A stretch of DNA of 64,000 bases from contig NZ_JACCBU010000001.1 in the NCBI RefSeq assembly GCF_013407955.1, positions 2,170,001 to 2,234,000 on the forward strand. Direction: 5' to 3'. This DNA is from Microlunatus parietis (GTDB lineage Bacteria; Actinomycetota; Actinomycetes; Propionibacteriales; Propionibacteriaceae). The notes beneath the pieces are model-generated. The model saw nothing but the letters and a program-made list of their open reading frames with translations. It was not told where the DNA came from and made no database searches. Below, in pieces: positions 8,173-17,101 of this stretch. Numbering within the stretch: position 1 is the stretch's first letter; each line of letters begins with the position of its first letter. The position numbers and the translations under genes are program-made.

Positions 8173-9088
8173 CCTGCTGCACGCCGATCTCGACCGGGGC
8201 CCCGCTGCAGCCACGCAGATAGGTGTGCGTGCGCCGCGCGATCGGCAGCGGCACATCGGGATCGCACGGATAGAGGTCCTGCTCGACGATCGCGTACACG
8301 TCCCGGCCCAGTTCGGCGACCGCGTCCAGGATCGGGCCCATCGCGGGCAGGCCGTGCGGCGGTTCGATCATGACGCCGCGCTTGACCGCCTCCGGGAAGG
8401 ACAGGTCCTCCGCCTCGACCACGGCGACCACGTCGGGATCGACCTGTTTCAGGTGCAGATAGCCGATCCGGTCCGGGAACTTCTTGATCAACTCCAGGTT
8501 GTCGCCGCCGTAGTAGGAGACGTGCCCGGTGTCCAGGCAGAGGTTGACCCAGCGCGGATCGGTCGACTCGAGCAGCCGTTCGATGTCCGGCTGATAGCCG
8601 ACGTGGCTGTCGGCGTGCGGATGGAACTGCAGCCGCAGCCCGTACTCGTCGTCGATCCGGCGGCCCAGCTCGTCCAGTTGCGCGGTCAGCGCCTGCCACT
8701 GGTCCGCGGTCAGCTCACGGTTCTCCAGCGGCTTGCCGGTCTTGTGATCACGCCACGGGTCGGGGATCACCACCAGGTGCTCACCGCCGACCGCCTGGGT
8801 CAGGGACGCGACGTCGGAGACCTGCTTCCACACGTCGTCCCAGCTGTCCGGTCGGTGCAGGTGCTCGAACACCGTGCCGGCCGAGACCTTCAGCCCGTGC
8901 CGGTCGAGTTGATCTTGGAGCTGAGCGGGATCGTTCGGCAGATAGCCGTACGGGCCGAGCTCGATCCACTCGTAGCCGGCGGCCGCGACCTCGGTGAAGA
9001 ACCGGTCCGCCGGCGTCTGCTCCGGGTCATCGGCGAACCAGACGCCCCACGAATCCGGCGCCGAGCCGATGATGATCTTCGACGACAC
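8165..9088 (-). CDS. TIM-barrel inosose dehydratase/isomerase-like protein (IolE/MocC-like)
   Basis: Protein of 307 residues of the AP-endonuclease-type TIM-barrel (xylose-isomerase-like) family. Strands and metal ligands are visible in GSAPDSWGVW, WIELGPYGY, LQFHPHADSH, NLCLDTGHVSYYGGD and YLHLKQVDP, and the final Glu in IVEQDLYP. The context between iolD and iolG says inosose dehydratase (IolE) or the related isomerase IolI. The N-terminus is closer to the MocC/'SAPDSWG' type than to classical IolE, so no symbol is given. The start is a GTG at 9088 with AGGAGG 5 nt before it, separated from the iolD stop by one base; in-frame ATG candidates further upstream sit inside iolD. Confidence 0.8.
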   Translation of the reverse strand: MSSKIIIGSAPDSWGVWFADDPEQTPADRFFTEVAAAGYEWIELGPYGYLPNDPAQLQDQLDRHGLKVSAGTVFEHLHRPDSWDDVWKQVSDVASLTQAVGGEHLVVIPDPWRDHKTGKPLENRELTADQWQALTAQLDELGRRIDDEYGLRLQFHPHADSHVGYQPDIERLLESTDPRWVNLCLDTGHVSYYGGDNLELIKKFPDRIGYLHLKQVDPDVVAVVEAEDLSFPEAVKRGVMIEPPHGLPAMGPILDAVAELGRDVYAIVEQDLYPCDPDVPLPIARRTHTYLRGCSGAPVEIGVQQDA

Positions 9089-9089
9089 A

Positions 9090-11003
9090 CTACCCTCCTG
9101 ACGTTTCCTGAGTCGGCCGTAGGTACGGACGCTGGTTCCCCTTGTCCTTCTGGTACACCTCGTACGCGGCCGCGGTGCTGTCCAACTCGGACACCTCACT
9201 GACCGGCACGTCCCACCAGGAGTCCGAGTCCGGCGCGCCGAGCAGCGGGTCGGTCTCGACGTGGATCACGGTGCTGGACGTCGATCGTTGCGCGGTGCGG
9301 ATCGCGGTGATCAACTCGTCCCGGTTCGTCGCCCTGATCACGGCCACGCCGAGGCTCTCGGCGTTAGCAGCAAGATCGACGCCGAGCAGATCCCCGTCCA
9401 GCCGGCCGGACTCGGTGCGCTGCCGGTAGCGGGTGCCGAACCGTTGCGAGCCGACCGACTCCGATAGGGCGCCGATCGAGGCGAAGCCGTGGTTCTGCAC
9501 CAAGATCACGATCAGCTTGAGGTTCTCCTGGACCGCGGTGACCAGCTCACCCGGCATCATCAGGTACGACCCGTCGCCGATCATGACGAACACGTCCCGG
9601 TCCGGGCAGGCCATCCGGACGCCGATGCCGCCCGGGATCTCGTAGCCCATGCAGGAGTAGCCGTACTCGACGTGGTAGCCCTTCGGGTCCCGGGTCCGCC
9701 ACAGCTTGTGCAACTCGCCGGGCATCGAGCCGGCCGCGCAGACCAGCACGTCGCGGGGCGCGGAGAGTTCGTTGACCACGCCGATCACGGCACTCTGGCT
9801 GAACCGGCCGCCCTCCCCCGGTTCGGCCTGGTAGGCCGCGGCGACGGTCGCCTCCCACTCGGCCGCCAGCCTGGTGATCAAGCTCTGGTACTCCCCGGCG
9901 ACGCGGTAGCCGGACAGCCGAGAAGTCAACGCCAGCAGGGATTCCCGGGCGTCGCCGATCACGTCCAGGCCGGCGTGCTTGATCGCGTCCAGCGGCGCCA
10001 CGTTCAGATTGACGAACTTCACATCCGGGTTGGCGAACGCGGTCCGGCTGGCCGTGGTGAAGTCGGAGTAGCGGGTGCCGATGCCGATCACGACGTCCGC
10101 GTCCCGGGCGATCGCGTTGGCCGCCGTGGTTCCGGTGGCGCCGATCGCGCCCAGGCTCTGCGGATGGTCGTAGACCAGACTGCCCTTGCCGGCTTGGGTC
10201 TGACCGGCCGGGATGCCGGTCGCCGCGCAGAACTCGGCGAGAGCCTCGGTGGCCCCGGAATAGATCACGCCGCCGCCCGCGACGATCACCGGCCGCTCCG
10301 CCGCCGCGATGATCTTGGCCGCGGCCTCGATCCTGGCCGGCTCCGGAGCCGGCCGGCGCAGGTGCCAGACCCGCCGCTCGAACAGTTCGTCCGGCCAGTC
10401 GTGCGCCTCGGCCTGCACGTCCTGCGGCAGGCACAGCGTGACGGCGCCGGTCTCGACCGGGTCGGTCAGCACCCGCATCGCGTTCAGCAAGGCCGAGGGC
10501 AGCTGCTCGGGGCGCCAGATCCGGTCGAAGTACTTCGACACCGGGCGGAACGCGTCGTTGACGCTGACGTCGCCCGACCCGGGCAGTTCCAGTTCCTGCA
10601 GCAAGGGCGAGGCGGCCCTGGTGGCGAAGGAGTCGGCCGGCAGCAGCAGCACCGGCAGCCGGTTGATCGTGGCCAGCGCCGCGCCGGTGATCATGTTCGT
10701 GGCGCCCGGCCCGATGCTGGTGGTGACCGCCCAGGCCTGCCGGCGGTTCTTCATCCGCGCGTACGCCACGGCGCTGTGCACCATGGCCTGCTCGTTCCGG
10801 CCGAGCACGTACGGCAGCAGGGACGGGTCGGTCAGTTCCGACTCCAGCAGCGCCTGGCCGAGCCCGGCGACGTTGCCGTGGCCGAAGATGCCGAAGCAGC
10901 CGGCGATCAAGCGTTCCTCGACGCCGTCATCCTCCAGATACTGGGCGGCCAGAAACCGGACCAGCGCCTGGGCCACCGTCAACCGAGTGGTTCCCATGAT
11001 CAT
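9090..11003 (-). CDS. iolD: 3D-(3,5/4)-trihydroxycyclohexane-1,2-dione hydrolase
   Basis: Thiamine-diphosphate enzyme of 637 residues that opens the inositol-derived ring to 5-deoxyglucuronate. N-terminal pyrimidine-binding domain with GCFGIFGHGNVAGLGQAL and the glutamate in LGRNEQAMVHSA; central domain with VAGGGVIYSGATEAL; C-terminal pyrophosphate-binding domain with GDGSYLMMPGEL and a downstream Asn (VQNHGFASIG), matching the GDG-N27-28-N ThDP motif. Length is normal for IolD. The ATG at 11003 overlaps the iolC stop as ATGA; an ATG two codons later (10997) has better spacing from GGGAGG and may be the true start. It is followed after one base by the TIM-barrel gene. Confidence 0.93.
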   Translation of the reverse strand: MIMGTTRLTVAQALVRFLAAQYLEDDGVEERLIAGCFGIFGHGNVAGLGQALLESELTDPSLLPYVLGRNEQAMVHSAVAYARMKNRRQAWAVTTSIGPGATNMITGAALATINRLPVLLLPADSFATRAASPLLQELELPGSGDVSVNDAFRPVSKYFDRIWRPEQLPSALLNAMRVLTDPVETGAVTLCLPQDVQAEAHDWPDELFERRVWHLRRPAPEPARIEAAAKIIAAAERPVIVAGGGVIYSGATEALAEFCAATGIPAGQTQAGKGSLVYDHPQSLGAIGATGTTAANAIARDADVVIGIGTRYSDFTTASRTAFANPDVKFVNLNVAPLDAIKHAGLDVIGDARESLLALTSRLSGYRVAGEYQSLITRLAAEWEATVAAAYQAEPGEGGRFSQSAVIGVVNELSAPRDVLVCAAGSMPGELHKLWRTRDPKGYHVEYGYSCMGYEIPGGIGVRMACPDRDVFVMIGDGSYLMMPGELVTAVQENLKLIVILVQNHGFASIGALSESVGSQRFGTRYRQRTESGRLDGDLLGVDLAANAESLGVAVIRATNRDELITAIRTAQRSTSSTVIHVETDPLLGAPDSDSWWDVPVSEVSELDSTAAAYEVYQKDKGNQRPYLRPTQETSGG

Positions 11004-11989
11004 TCCCTCCCGAGACTCTCGAGATTCCTGTCCGCGTTGGGATCGCCGCCGGCGAGCAGCGTGTCGATCTCGGCCGCGGTGGGCATCGCGGTCGAACACT
11101 CCAGTCGGGAGGCGACGATCGCCCCGGCGGCGTTGGCCCGCTGCAGCACCCGTTCCAGCGGCCAGCCGGCCAGCAGCCCGTGCGCCAGCGAGCCGCCGAA
11201 GCCGTCGCCGGCCCCGAGGCCGTTCAGCGGCGTGATCATGATCGGCGGCGAGACGACCCGTTCGGTCCGGGTCTTGGCCAGTACCCCGCGCGGACCCTGC
11301 TTGACGATCGCCAACTCCACGCCGGCGTCCAGCAGCGCATCGGCCGCCCTGTCCGGGTCGGACTCACCGACCGCGACCTCACACTCCTCCGCATTGCCGA
11401 CCGCGACGGTCAGCGACGGCAGCGCCTTGGCGATCTGCTCCCGGGCGGCCTCCGGCGACTCCCAGAACATCGGCCGGTAGTCCAGGTCGAGCACCGTGAT
11501 CGGCTTCCGCTCGCGCGCCTCCAGCACGGTGAAATGCGCGTCCCGGCTCGGCTGCTCGCTGAGCCCGGTCACCGACAGCCACATGACCCCCGCGGCCCGT
11601 ACCGCGTCGAGGTCGAGGTCGTCCGGCCGTACCTGAAGATCGGGCGCCGTCGGCCGCCGGTAGAACCAGAGCGGGAAGTCGTCCGGCGGGAAGATCTCGC
11701 AGAACGTCACCGGCGTCGGGTACTCGGTGTTCGTCACCACGTGCCGGTCGTCCACGCCGAGCCGGCGCAACTCCTGCCGGACATAGCGGCCGAACGGGTC
11801 GTCCCCGACCCCGGTGATGATCGCCGCCTCGCGACCCAGCCGGGCCGCGGCCACCGCGACGTTGGCCGTGGTCCCGCCGAGAAACTTGCCGAAGGTCCGG
11901 ACGTCCTCCAGCCCAACCCCGATCTGCTGCGGATAGATGTCGACGCCGCTCCGGCCGAAGGTGAGCACCTCGTCCACCGATCGCTCCAA
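11000..11989 (-). CDS. iolC: 5-dehydro-2-deoxygluconokinase (PfkB family)
   Basis: Sugar kinase that phosphorylates 5-dehydro-2-deoxygluconate in inositol breakdown. Ribokinase-fold features are clear: LTFGRSGVDIYPQQIG at the start, the GGTTANVAVAAARLG substrate loop, and the PfkB signature LNGLGAGDGFGGSLAHGLL with the GAGD anion hole and catalytic Asp. It is first in the iol operon. Start choice: a GTG at 12004 lacks a ribosome site and would leave only about 19 nt of leader, whereas a TTG at 11989 has AGGAGA 6 nt before it and begins MERSVDEVLTFGR, so 11989 is used. The stop overlaps iolD. IolB and IolA, needed to finish the pathway, are not in this window. Confidence 0.88.
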   Translation of the reverse strand: MERSVDEVLTFGRSGVDIYPQQIGVGLEDVRTFGKFLGGTTANVAVAAARLGREAAIITGVGDDPFGRYVRQELRRLGVDDRHVVTNTEYPTPVTFCEIFPPDDFPLWFYRRPTAPDLQVRPDDLDLDAVRAAGVMWLSVTGLSEQPSRDAHFTVLEARERKPITVLDLDYRPMFWESPEAAREQIAKALPSLTVAVGNAEECEVAVGESDPDRAADALLDAGVELAIVKQGPRGVLAKTRTERVVSPPIMITPLNGLGAGDGFGGSLAHGLLAGWPLERVLQRANAAGAIVASRLECSTAMPTAAEIDTLLAGGDPNADRNLESLGRE

Positions 11990-12029
11990 CTGATCTCTCC
12001 TCACGGCGTGACGGGCGGCGCGCGCTCCG

Positions 12030-12062
12030 ACGCTATGCAGCGCCGATCAGCGTGTCAACGCT
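12030..12062 (-). promoter_or_regulatory. iol operon promoter with overlapping dyad operator
   Basis: On the minus strand TTGACA (12058-12053) and TAGCGT (12035-12030) are 17 nt apart, a good vegetative promoter placed about 40 nt before the iolC TTG start. The dyad AGCGT-TGAC-ACGCT (12062-12049) covers the -35 box, a position expected for a repressor such as IolR or a LacI/GntR protein. The -35 box overlaps the stop codon of the upstream glycosyltransferase gene. Confidence 0.6.
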
Positions 12063-13092
12063 TTTGTCCTGACATTTCGGACGGCGGCGTCCGCAGGCCG
12101 ACGATGAACCCGGCACCCCAGCAGAGATGCATCACCGCGAGCACCAGCGGCAGCCGGGCCCGGGCGGCCGGATCGAGCGACTTCGGAGCGGTCAGCGCGC
12201 CGCCGAGCACCAGCAGCAGATAGCCGAGCGGGGCCAGGAAGCCCAGCTTCAGCCAGCCGGCCGGCGTGGCCAGGCCGAGCAGCCCGAGCAGGCTGCCGCC
12301 GGCGATCCCGGCCACCGCGGTTGGCGGCGCGAGATAGCGGCGGGAGGCCGTCTCCGGATAGCGCCGGCACACCTCGCGGCGCCACTTCCCGGTCTCGTAG
12401 AACTGCTTCGCCAGCGCGGCCAGGCTGGACCGCGGCCGGTAGGTGACCCTGAGGTCGGGCGAGAACCAGATGGAACGGCCGCTCTTGCGCAGCCGGTAGT
12501 TCAGCTCCCAGTCCTGAGCCCGGTGCATCGACTCGTCGAACCCGCCGACGGCCAGCAGGTCGGCCTTGCGGAACACGCCCAGATAGACGGTGTCGGCCGG
12601 GCCCTCCGGCGAGTTCTCCAGATGGAACGTCGAGCCGCCGAGCCCGAGCGGGCTGTTGTAGCCGTACGCGACCGCCCGCTCGAACGGCGTCTCGCCGACC
12701 GCGTCCATCACGCCGCCGACGTTGGCCGCGCCGGTCCGGCGGAGCACCTCGACCGCGCGGGCGATGTAGTGGTCGGTCAGTTCGCCGTGGCCGTCGACCC
12801 GGACCACGACGTCGTACGTCGCGGCGGCGATGCCGACGTTGAGCGCGGCGGGCGTCTTGCCGGCCGGGTTGTCGACGACCCGTACCCGAGCGTCGGCGGC
12901 GGCCAGTTCGGCGGCGATCTCGGCGGTCCGGTCCTGGCTCGGCGCGACGGACAGGATCACCTCGAGCTCGCCCGGATAGTCCTGCTGCAGCACCCGTCCG
13001 ACCGAGGTCGCCAGGTAGCGCTCCTCGTTCAGCACGGGCATCACGACGCTGACCCCGGGATGATCTTGGTCCACGGTTTCCGGGGACGGCAT
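12055..13092 (-). CDS. Family 2 glycosyltransferase, membrane-associated
   Basis: A 345-residue GT-A glycosyltransferase. VSVVMPVLNEERYLATSVGRVL opens the nucleotide-sugar fold; VDGHGELTDHYI supplies the DxD-like metal site (DGH), and AQDWELNYRLRKSG is the ED/W acceptor-site motif of processive or polymer-type GT2s. The C-terminal third has two or three hydrophobic segments (GGSLLGLLGLATPAGW, LGYLLLVLGGALTA, LVLAVMHLCWGAGFIVGL), so the enzyme sits on the inner membrane face. It lies 52 bases after the stop of an LCP protein, suggesting cell-wall glycopolymer or exopolysaccharide assembly. ATG 13092 is used; GTG 13104 is an alternative. Confidence 0.82.
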   Translation of the reverse strand: MPSPETVDQDHPGVSVVMPVLNEERYLATSVGRVLQQDYPGELEVILSVAPSQDRTAEIAAELAAADARVRVVDNPAGKTPAALNVGIAAATYDVVVRVDGHGELTDHYIARAVEVLRRTGAANVGGVMDAVGETPFERAVAYGYNSPLGLGGSTFHLENSPEGPADTVYLGVFRKADLLAVGGFDESMHRAQDWELNYRLRKSGRSIWFSPDLRVTYRPRSSLAALAKQFYETGKWRREVCRRYPETASRRYLAPPTAVAGIAGGSLLGLLGLATPAGWLKLGFLAPLGYLLLVLGGALTAPKSLDPAARARLPLVLAVMHLCWGAGFIVGLRTPPSEMSGQKR

Positions 13093-13144
13093 GGCTGAAG
13101 TCACCCGCCTATTCTGCCCACCGAGCCGGGGTTGGGCGAGTCGA

Positions 13145-14638
13145 TCAGTTGGTCGAGCAGATCTCGCCAAGATCATCGGTGTCCGGCTTCGGCTTCTTGG
13201 CCGCGTCGGACTTCGGCTCGGCCTTCTTCGTCACGGGCGGCTTCGGCCGGTCCGGGACGACGGGCGGCGGCGGGGTCCGCTGGTCCTTGGGCAGATCGGC
13301 GTTCTCGGCGACGGCGATCCTGTTCGCGACCGTGCCCCGGATCACGCCGAAGTCGGGATTGCCGGAATGGATCAGCGGCGGTACGAAAGCGACGCTGGCG
13401 ATCTTCTGCTCCTTCGCCTTCAGCGCCAGGCCGAGCAGCTTGTCGATCTCGGACGCGGGCACGTCGGACTCGACGATCTCCTCGCCCGCCTTGGCGATCT
13501 CGTTGAACTTCGTCAGCACGGTGACCGGCTCCAGCTGGTTCAGCATCGCGTTCATCACGCACTTCTGCCGGGCCATCCGCTCGTAGTCGGACGACCCCTC
13601 CCGGGACCGGGCGAACCAGAGCGCGTGATAGCCGTCCATCTTCACGTCGTCGCCGGGCTCGATCCAGCCGAAGATCCGCGACGAGCCGCCGCCGATCGGC
13701 ACCCGTTTGTGGACGTCGAGGGTAATCCCGCCGACCGCGTCGATCAGCGCCTCGAAGCCCTTCAGGTCGACCATCGCGTAGTAGTTGATCTTGAGCCCGG
13801 TGGCGCCCTCGACCGCCTCCTTGGTGGCCTGGACGCCCGGGTCCTTGACCCCGGGATAGAGCTCCTTGTGGTCGCTCGCGTACGTGTAGACGGCGTTCAG
13901 CATGCAGGAGTGGTCCGGGCAGCCGAATCCGTTCGGGAACTTCTCCCGCAGCGGCGAACCCTCCGGGAACGGTACGTCCTCGAGGTTGCGCGGCAGGCTG
14001 AACAGGACGGTCCGCCCGGTCTCGGCGTCGATGCTGGCCACGGTCAGGCTGTCCGGCCGGAGCCCGACCCGGTTCTTGCCGGCGTCGCCGCCGAGCAGCA
14101 GGACGTTGATCCGGCCGGCCTGTGTCTCGGTCCGGCCGCCGCCGGCGAAGACGCCCGCGATCAGCGTCCGCTGCGACGACACGATCCCGGCGGTCGCGAA
14201 CAGCGCGCCGCAGATCAGCACCACCAGCACCAGGTGCGCGATCGCGAACCCGAGCCGGTGCCGCCGGGCCAGCTCCGGCGGCCGGGACAGCCGCCAGGCG
14301 TCCAGCAGCAGCAGCGCCCAGGCGATGCCGACGGCGATCAGCAGCACCTGCACCACCCGAAGCACCGGGTCGGCGGTGAAGAGCGTGATCGCGAGGCCGC
14401 GGGCGAAGACGGCCAGCAGCACCGCGATCGCGATCAGGGCCCACAGCACGGCCCAGGCCCGGAGGGCGAACCGGCCGACCCGCTTGTTGCCGGCGGCGAG
14501 CTGCGCCGAGCCGGGCAGGACGAGGGTCATCCCGAGGTAGGTCAGTCCGCGGCGCAGTTTGATCCGGTCGCCCGCGCGTTCCACCGCATCCGGCGAGGGG
14601 CCGGATTCCTGGCGTCTGAACGGGGAAGTATCCGACAC
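13145..14638 (-). CDS. LytR-CpsA-Psr (LCP) family protein with N-terminal membrane domain
   Basis: Membrane enzyme expected to transfer undecaprenyl-phosphate-linked glycopolymers to peptidoglycan (known for the LCP family). Residues about 30-165 hold four hydrophobic segments (including VLPGSAQLAAGN at the start and IAHLVLVVLICGALFATAG), then the extracellular LCP domain: INVLLLGGDAGKNRVGLRPDSLTVASID, FSLPRNLEDVPFP with the phosphate-binding Arg, GLKINYYAMVDLKGFEALIDAVGGI, and LWFARSREGSSDYERMARQKCVMNAM. The C-terminus is a Pro/Lys-rich tail. At 497 residues it is longer than minimal LCPs because of the multi-span N-terminus. It is divergent from a second LCP gene at 14764 and precedes a GT2 gene. 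Confidence 0.9.
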   Translation of the reverse strand: MSDTSPFRRQESGPSPDAVERAGDRIKLRRGLTYLGMTLVLPGSAQLAAGNKRVGRFALRAWAVLWALIAIAVLLAVFARGLAITLFTADPVLRVVQVLLIAVGIAWALLLLDAWRLSRPPELARRHRLGFAIAHLVLVVLICGALFATAGIVSSQRTLIAGVFAGGGRTETQAGRINVLLLGGDAGKNRVGLRPDSLTVASIDAETGRTVLFSLPRNLEDVPFPEGSPLREKFPNGFGCPDHSCMLNAVYTYASDHKELYPGVKDPGVQATKEAVEGATGLKINYYAMVDLKGFEALIDAVGGITLDVHKRVPIGGGSSRIFGWIEPGDDVKMDGYHALWFARSREGSSDYERMARQKCVMNAMLNQLEPVTVLTKFNEIAKAGEEIVESDVPASEIDKLLGLALKAKEQKIASVAFVPPLIHSGNPDFGVIRGTVANRIAVAENADLPKDQRTPPPPVVPDRPKPPVTKKAEPKSDAAKKPKPDTDDLGEICSTN

Positions 14639-14763
14639 CTGTCTTCCTTTCTGCCTGGTCAGCCCGCATTGGCAGATCGCCGTTCAGTATTCGTTCATGT
14701 CGCGGTGAACGCACGCAGGCGCGCCGATCCATACCCTGAAATCGGCGGGTACGCTCATCTGTT

Positions 14764-16023
14764 ATGCCGCCTAGCCAAGACGACTTCGACTGGCTGTACG
14801 GCCGCGACCGCAAGTCTGAATCCGAGCCGGAACAGACGCGTGCCCTGTCGCCGGCCGACCAGCAGACCGACCCCGGAAGGCACCCCGCGCAACCGCACCC
14901 GGGGCAGCCCTACCAGGCCCCGGCGCAGCCCTATCCGGGGCAGCCGGCCCAGCCGGTCCAGCCGGCACCGCCGCCCGGTGGCGGCCCGGGTGGCCCCGGT
15001 CGTCCCGGCGGCCCGGGTCGTCCCGGCGGTCCGGGGGCGCGGCCCAAGAAGCGGCGGACCGGCCGGATCGTGGCCCTGGTGATCATCGCGGTCGTCGTTC
15101 TGCTGATCGGCGGCCTGGTCGCCGGCCCGGTCTATGCCTGGAACCGGATCAACCGGGTGGACAACGAGCCCGGCGGCGAGCGGCCGCCGGAGCAGCCCGG
15201 CACCGCCCTGCTGCTGGTCGGCTCCGACTCGCGGGAAGGATTGACGCCGGAGGAGCAGAAGCGCCTCGGCACCGGCGACACCGCCGGGAAGCGGACCGAC
15301 ACGATCATGATCTTGTACATGCCCCCGGTCGGCCGGTCCGCGCTGATCTCGGTGCCGCGCGACTCGTTCGTCAAGGTGCCCGGCCGGAGCCAGAAGCACA
15401 AGATCAACTCCGCCTACGCCTGGGGCGGCCCGAAACTGCTCGAGGAGACGGTGGAGCTGAACACCGGCCTGCGGATCGACGGGTATCTCGAGGTCGGCTT
15501 CGGCGGCTTCGTCAACGTGATCGACTCCGTCGGCGGCATCGAGATGTGCGTCCCCAAGGACATCAAGGACAAGAAGAGCAAGCTGAACGTGAAGAAGGGC
15601 TGCCAGCCGTTCGACGGTGCCACCGCGCTCGCGTACGTCCGGATGCGGTACAAGGATCCGCGCGGTGATCTGGGCCGGATGGAGCGGCAGCGCGAGATGA
15701 TCAGCGCCGTCGCCGAGAAGGCGGCCTCGCCCGCGACCGTGATCAATCCGGTCCGCTACTGGTCCCTGCTCACCGCCAGCTCCGACGCCGTGACGCTCGG
15801 CCAGGACACCACCTTCGGTGAACTCTTCGGCGCCGCGATGGCCATGCGCTCCCTGACCGGCAACGGCGGCGGCATCACGCTCACCGTCCCGGTCTCCGAC
15901 GCCAACGCCTCCACCTCCGCCGGCTCGGCCATGATCTGGGACAAGGACAAGTCCAAGGCCCTGTTCGAGGACCTCGCCAAGGGCGACACCAGCAACCTCG
16001 AGAAGTACGCCGATCCCAACTGA
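14764..16023 (+). CDS. LytR-CpsA-Psr (LCP) family protein with proline-rich cytoplasmic tail
   Basis: A 419-residue single-pass LCP protein. Residues 1-100 are a Pro/Gly/Gln-rich cytoplasmic segment with PGQP and GRPGGPG repeats, then RPKKRRTGR and one transmembrane helix (IVALVIIAVVVLLIGGLVAG). The LCP domain follows: ALLLVGSDSREGL, GKRTDTIMILYMPP, ALISVPRDSFVKVPG, HKINSAYAWGGPKLLEETVE, FVNVIDSVGGIEM and ALAYVRMRYKDPRGDLGRMERQREMI, with the conserved Arg/Asp residues that bind polyprenyl pyrophosphate. It probably attaches wall glycopolymers, as does its divergent neighbour. The 125-bp gap between the two LCP genes must hold both promoters; a repeated GTTCA motif lies near 14690-14715. A 62-bp dyad repeat follows the stop. 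Confidence 0.92.
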   Translation: MPPSQDDFDWLYGRDRKSESEPEQTRALSPADQQTDPGRHPAQPHPGQPYQAPAQPYPGQPAQPVQPAPPPGGGPGGPGRPGGPGRPGGPGARPKKRRTGRIVALVIIAVVVLLIGGLVAGPVYAWNRINRVDNEPGGERPPEQPGTALLLVGSDSREGLTPEEQKRLGTGDTAGKRTDTIMILYMPPVGRSALISVPRDSFVKVPGRSQKHKINSAYAWGGPKLLEETVELNTGLRIDGYLEVGFGGFVNVIDSVGGIEMCVPKDIKDKKSKLNVKKGCQPFDGATALAYVRMRYKDPRGDLGRMERQREMISAVAEKAASPATVINPVRYWSLLTASSDAVTLGQDTTFGELFGAAMAMRSLTGNGGGITLTVPVSDANASTSAGSAMIWDKDKSKALFEDLAKGDTSNLEKYADPN

Positions 16024-16040
16024 ACCCGACCCGAAAGATC

Positions 16041-16101
16041 GCTGACCGGTCACAAGAGCAGGCGTTTGACGGCGTGTCGCTGCGGAAGTGACCGGTCGAT
16101 G
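16041..16101 (+). repeat. Dispersed about 62-bp dyad element, copy A
   Basis: The ends are GACCGGTCAC and GTGACCGGTC, enclosing GCAGGCGTTTGACGGCGTG and TCGCTGC. It lies 20 bases after an LCP stop codon. It matches copies at 39424-39487 (same strand) and 40578-40639 (opposite strand), which share the ends and the core GGCGTGTCGCTGC. It could act as a terminator or be a REP/MITE-like element. Confidence 0.8.
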
Positions 16102-16218
16102 GACGGTCGGAGTGCTGTCCTTGCGCAGTTCCGGGCCGGCGGGCACGCTCCTACCCATGGCGCCGATCACCGTGGTCCTGCTGTCCGCCGAACGCCGTTC
16201 CCGGGCAGGGCTGGCCGG

Positions 16219-17100
16219 GTGACGCCCGACTGGGTGACGGCACGGCTGGACTGGCTCGGCGTGCCGGCCGCCGAGGCCGCCGAACTGGTCGCGTCCTTCC
16301 CGTCCGATCCGGGGATCCGTCGCGAGATCGTACGGGCGGGCGAGGCGATCGCCGCCTCGATCGGTGATCATGATCACCGTCCGGTGCTGCCCGAGGTCCC
16401 GGAAGACTGGGGTGCCGCGGGCCGCTACTTCGTCGCCTACGCCTGCCTCTCGGTGATCGAGGACGTCGTCCGTGACCACCGTGATCATGGTGTGCCGGAC
16501 CCGATCTCGGCCCACACCCTGAACGCGCTCAGCCTGAACCTGGAGCGGCACCGCCGGATCTTCGGCACCGGCGGACTGGACGGCCCGGCCTGGGTGATCG
16601 ACGTCTGGCGCGGCCTGATCTTCCGGCTCGGCCGGCTCGACTACCGCCGGGAGCCGGTCGGTGCGGTGGCCGGCGCGGCCACCGGAAGACCGGCCGACGA
16701 GCCCGGGCTCAGCGTCCACATTCCCATCGGCGGTCCGCTCGATCCGGCCGAGTGCGACGCATCACTGGCCCGGACGGCCGCGTTCTTCCGCCGGCACTTC
16801 TCCGACGAGTACCCGGCGAACCGGCCGATCATCGGCCACTGCCGGTCCTGGCTGCTCGACCCGCAGCTCGCGGACCGGCTGCCCGCGGACTCCAACATCG
16901 TCCGGTTCGGTCGCCGGTTCATGACTACCGACGACGCGGAGCCGGGCGACCGGGAGACCGTACGGTGGGTCTTCGAGACCCCGGATCCCGACGACCTGCA
17001 GGCACTCCGGCCGACGACCCGGCTGGAGCACGCCGTCCTCGATCACCTCGCCGACGGCGGTCACTGGCGGATCCAGTTCGGCTGGCTCATCCTGTCCTGA
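16219..17100 (+). CDS. Acyltransferase domain-containing protein (NAT_N/GNAT-like C-terminal type)
   Basis: A 293-residue protein with a helical N-terminal half and a C-terminal GNAT-like fold. Recognisable blocks are GLIFRLGRLDYRREPVG, LSVHIPIGGPLDPAECDASLARTAAFFRRHF, CRSWLLDPQLADRLPADSNIVRF and LEHAVLDHLADGGHW. A paralogue at 58765 has the same blocks in the same order. These proteins are annotated as N-acyltransferases; donor and acceptor are unknown. The chosen start is GTG 16219; an upstream frame would run through the 62-bp repeat. That GTG overlaps the stop of a possible 21-codon leader (ATG 16157) as GTGA. The gene ends one base before the convergent response regulator. Confidence 0.72.
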   Translation: MTPDWVTARLDWLGVPAAEAAELVASFPSDPGIRREIVRAGEAIAASIGDHDHRPVLPEVPEDWGAAGRYFVAYACLSVIEDVVRDHRDHGVPDPISAHTLNALSLNLERHRRIFGTGGLDGPAWVIDVWRGLIFRLGRLDYRREPVGAVAGAATGRPADEPGLSVHIPIGGPLDPAECDASLARTAAFFRRHFSDEYPANRPIIGHCRSWLLDPQLADRLPADSNIVRFGRRFMTTDDAEPGDRETVRWVFETPDPDDLQALRPTTRLEHAVLDHLADGGHWRIQFGWLILS

Positions 17101-17101
17101 G

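Noticed and set aside
14639..14763. Specific operator between the two divergent LCP genes
   Set aside because: Several GTTCA repeats are present, but neither a clean dyad nor a -35/-10 pair could be fixed.
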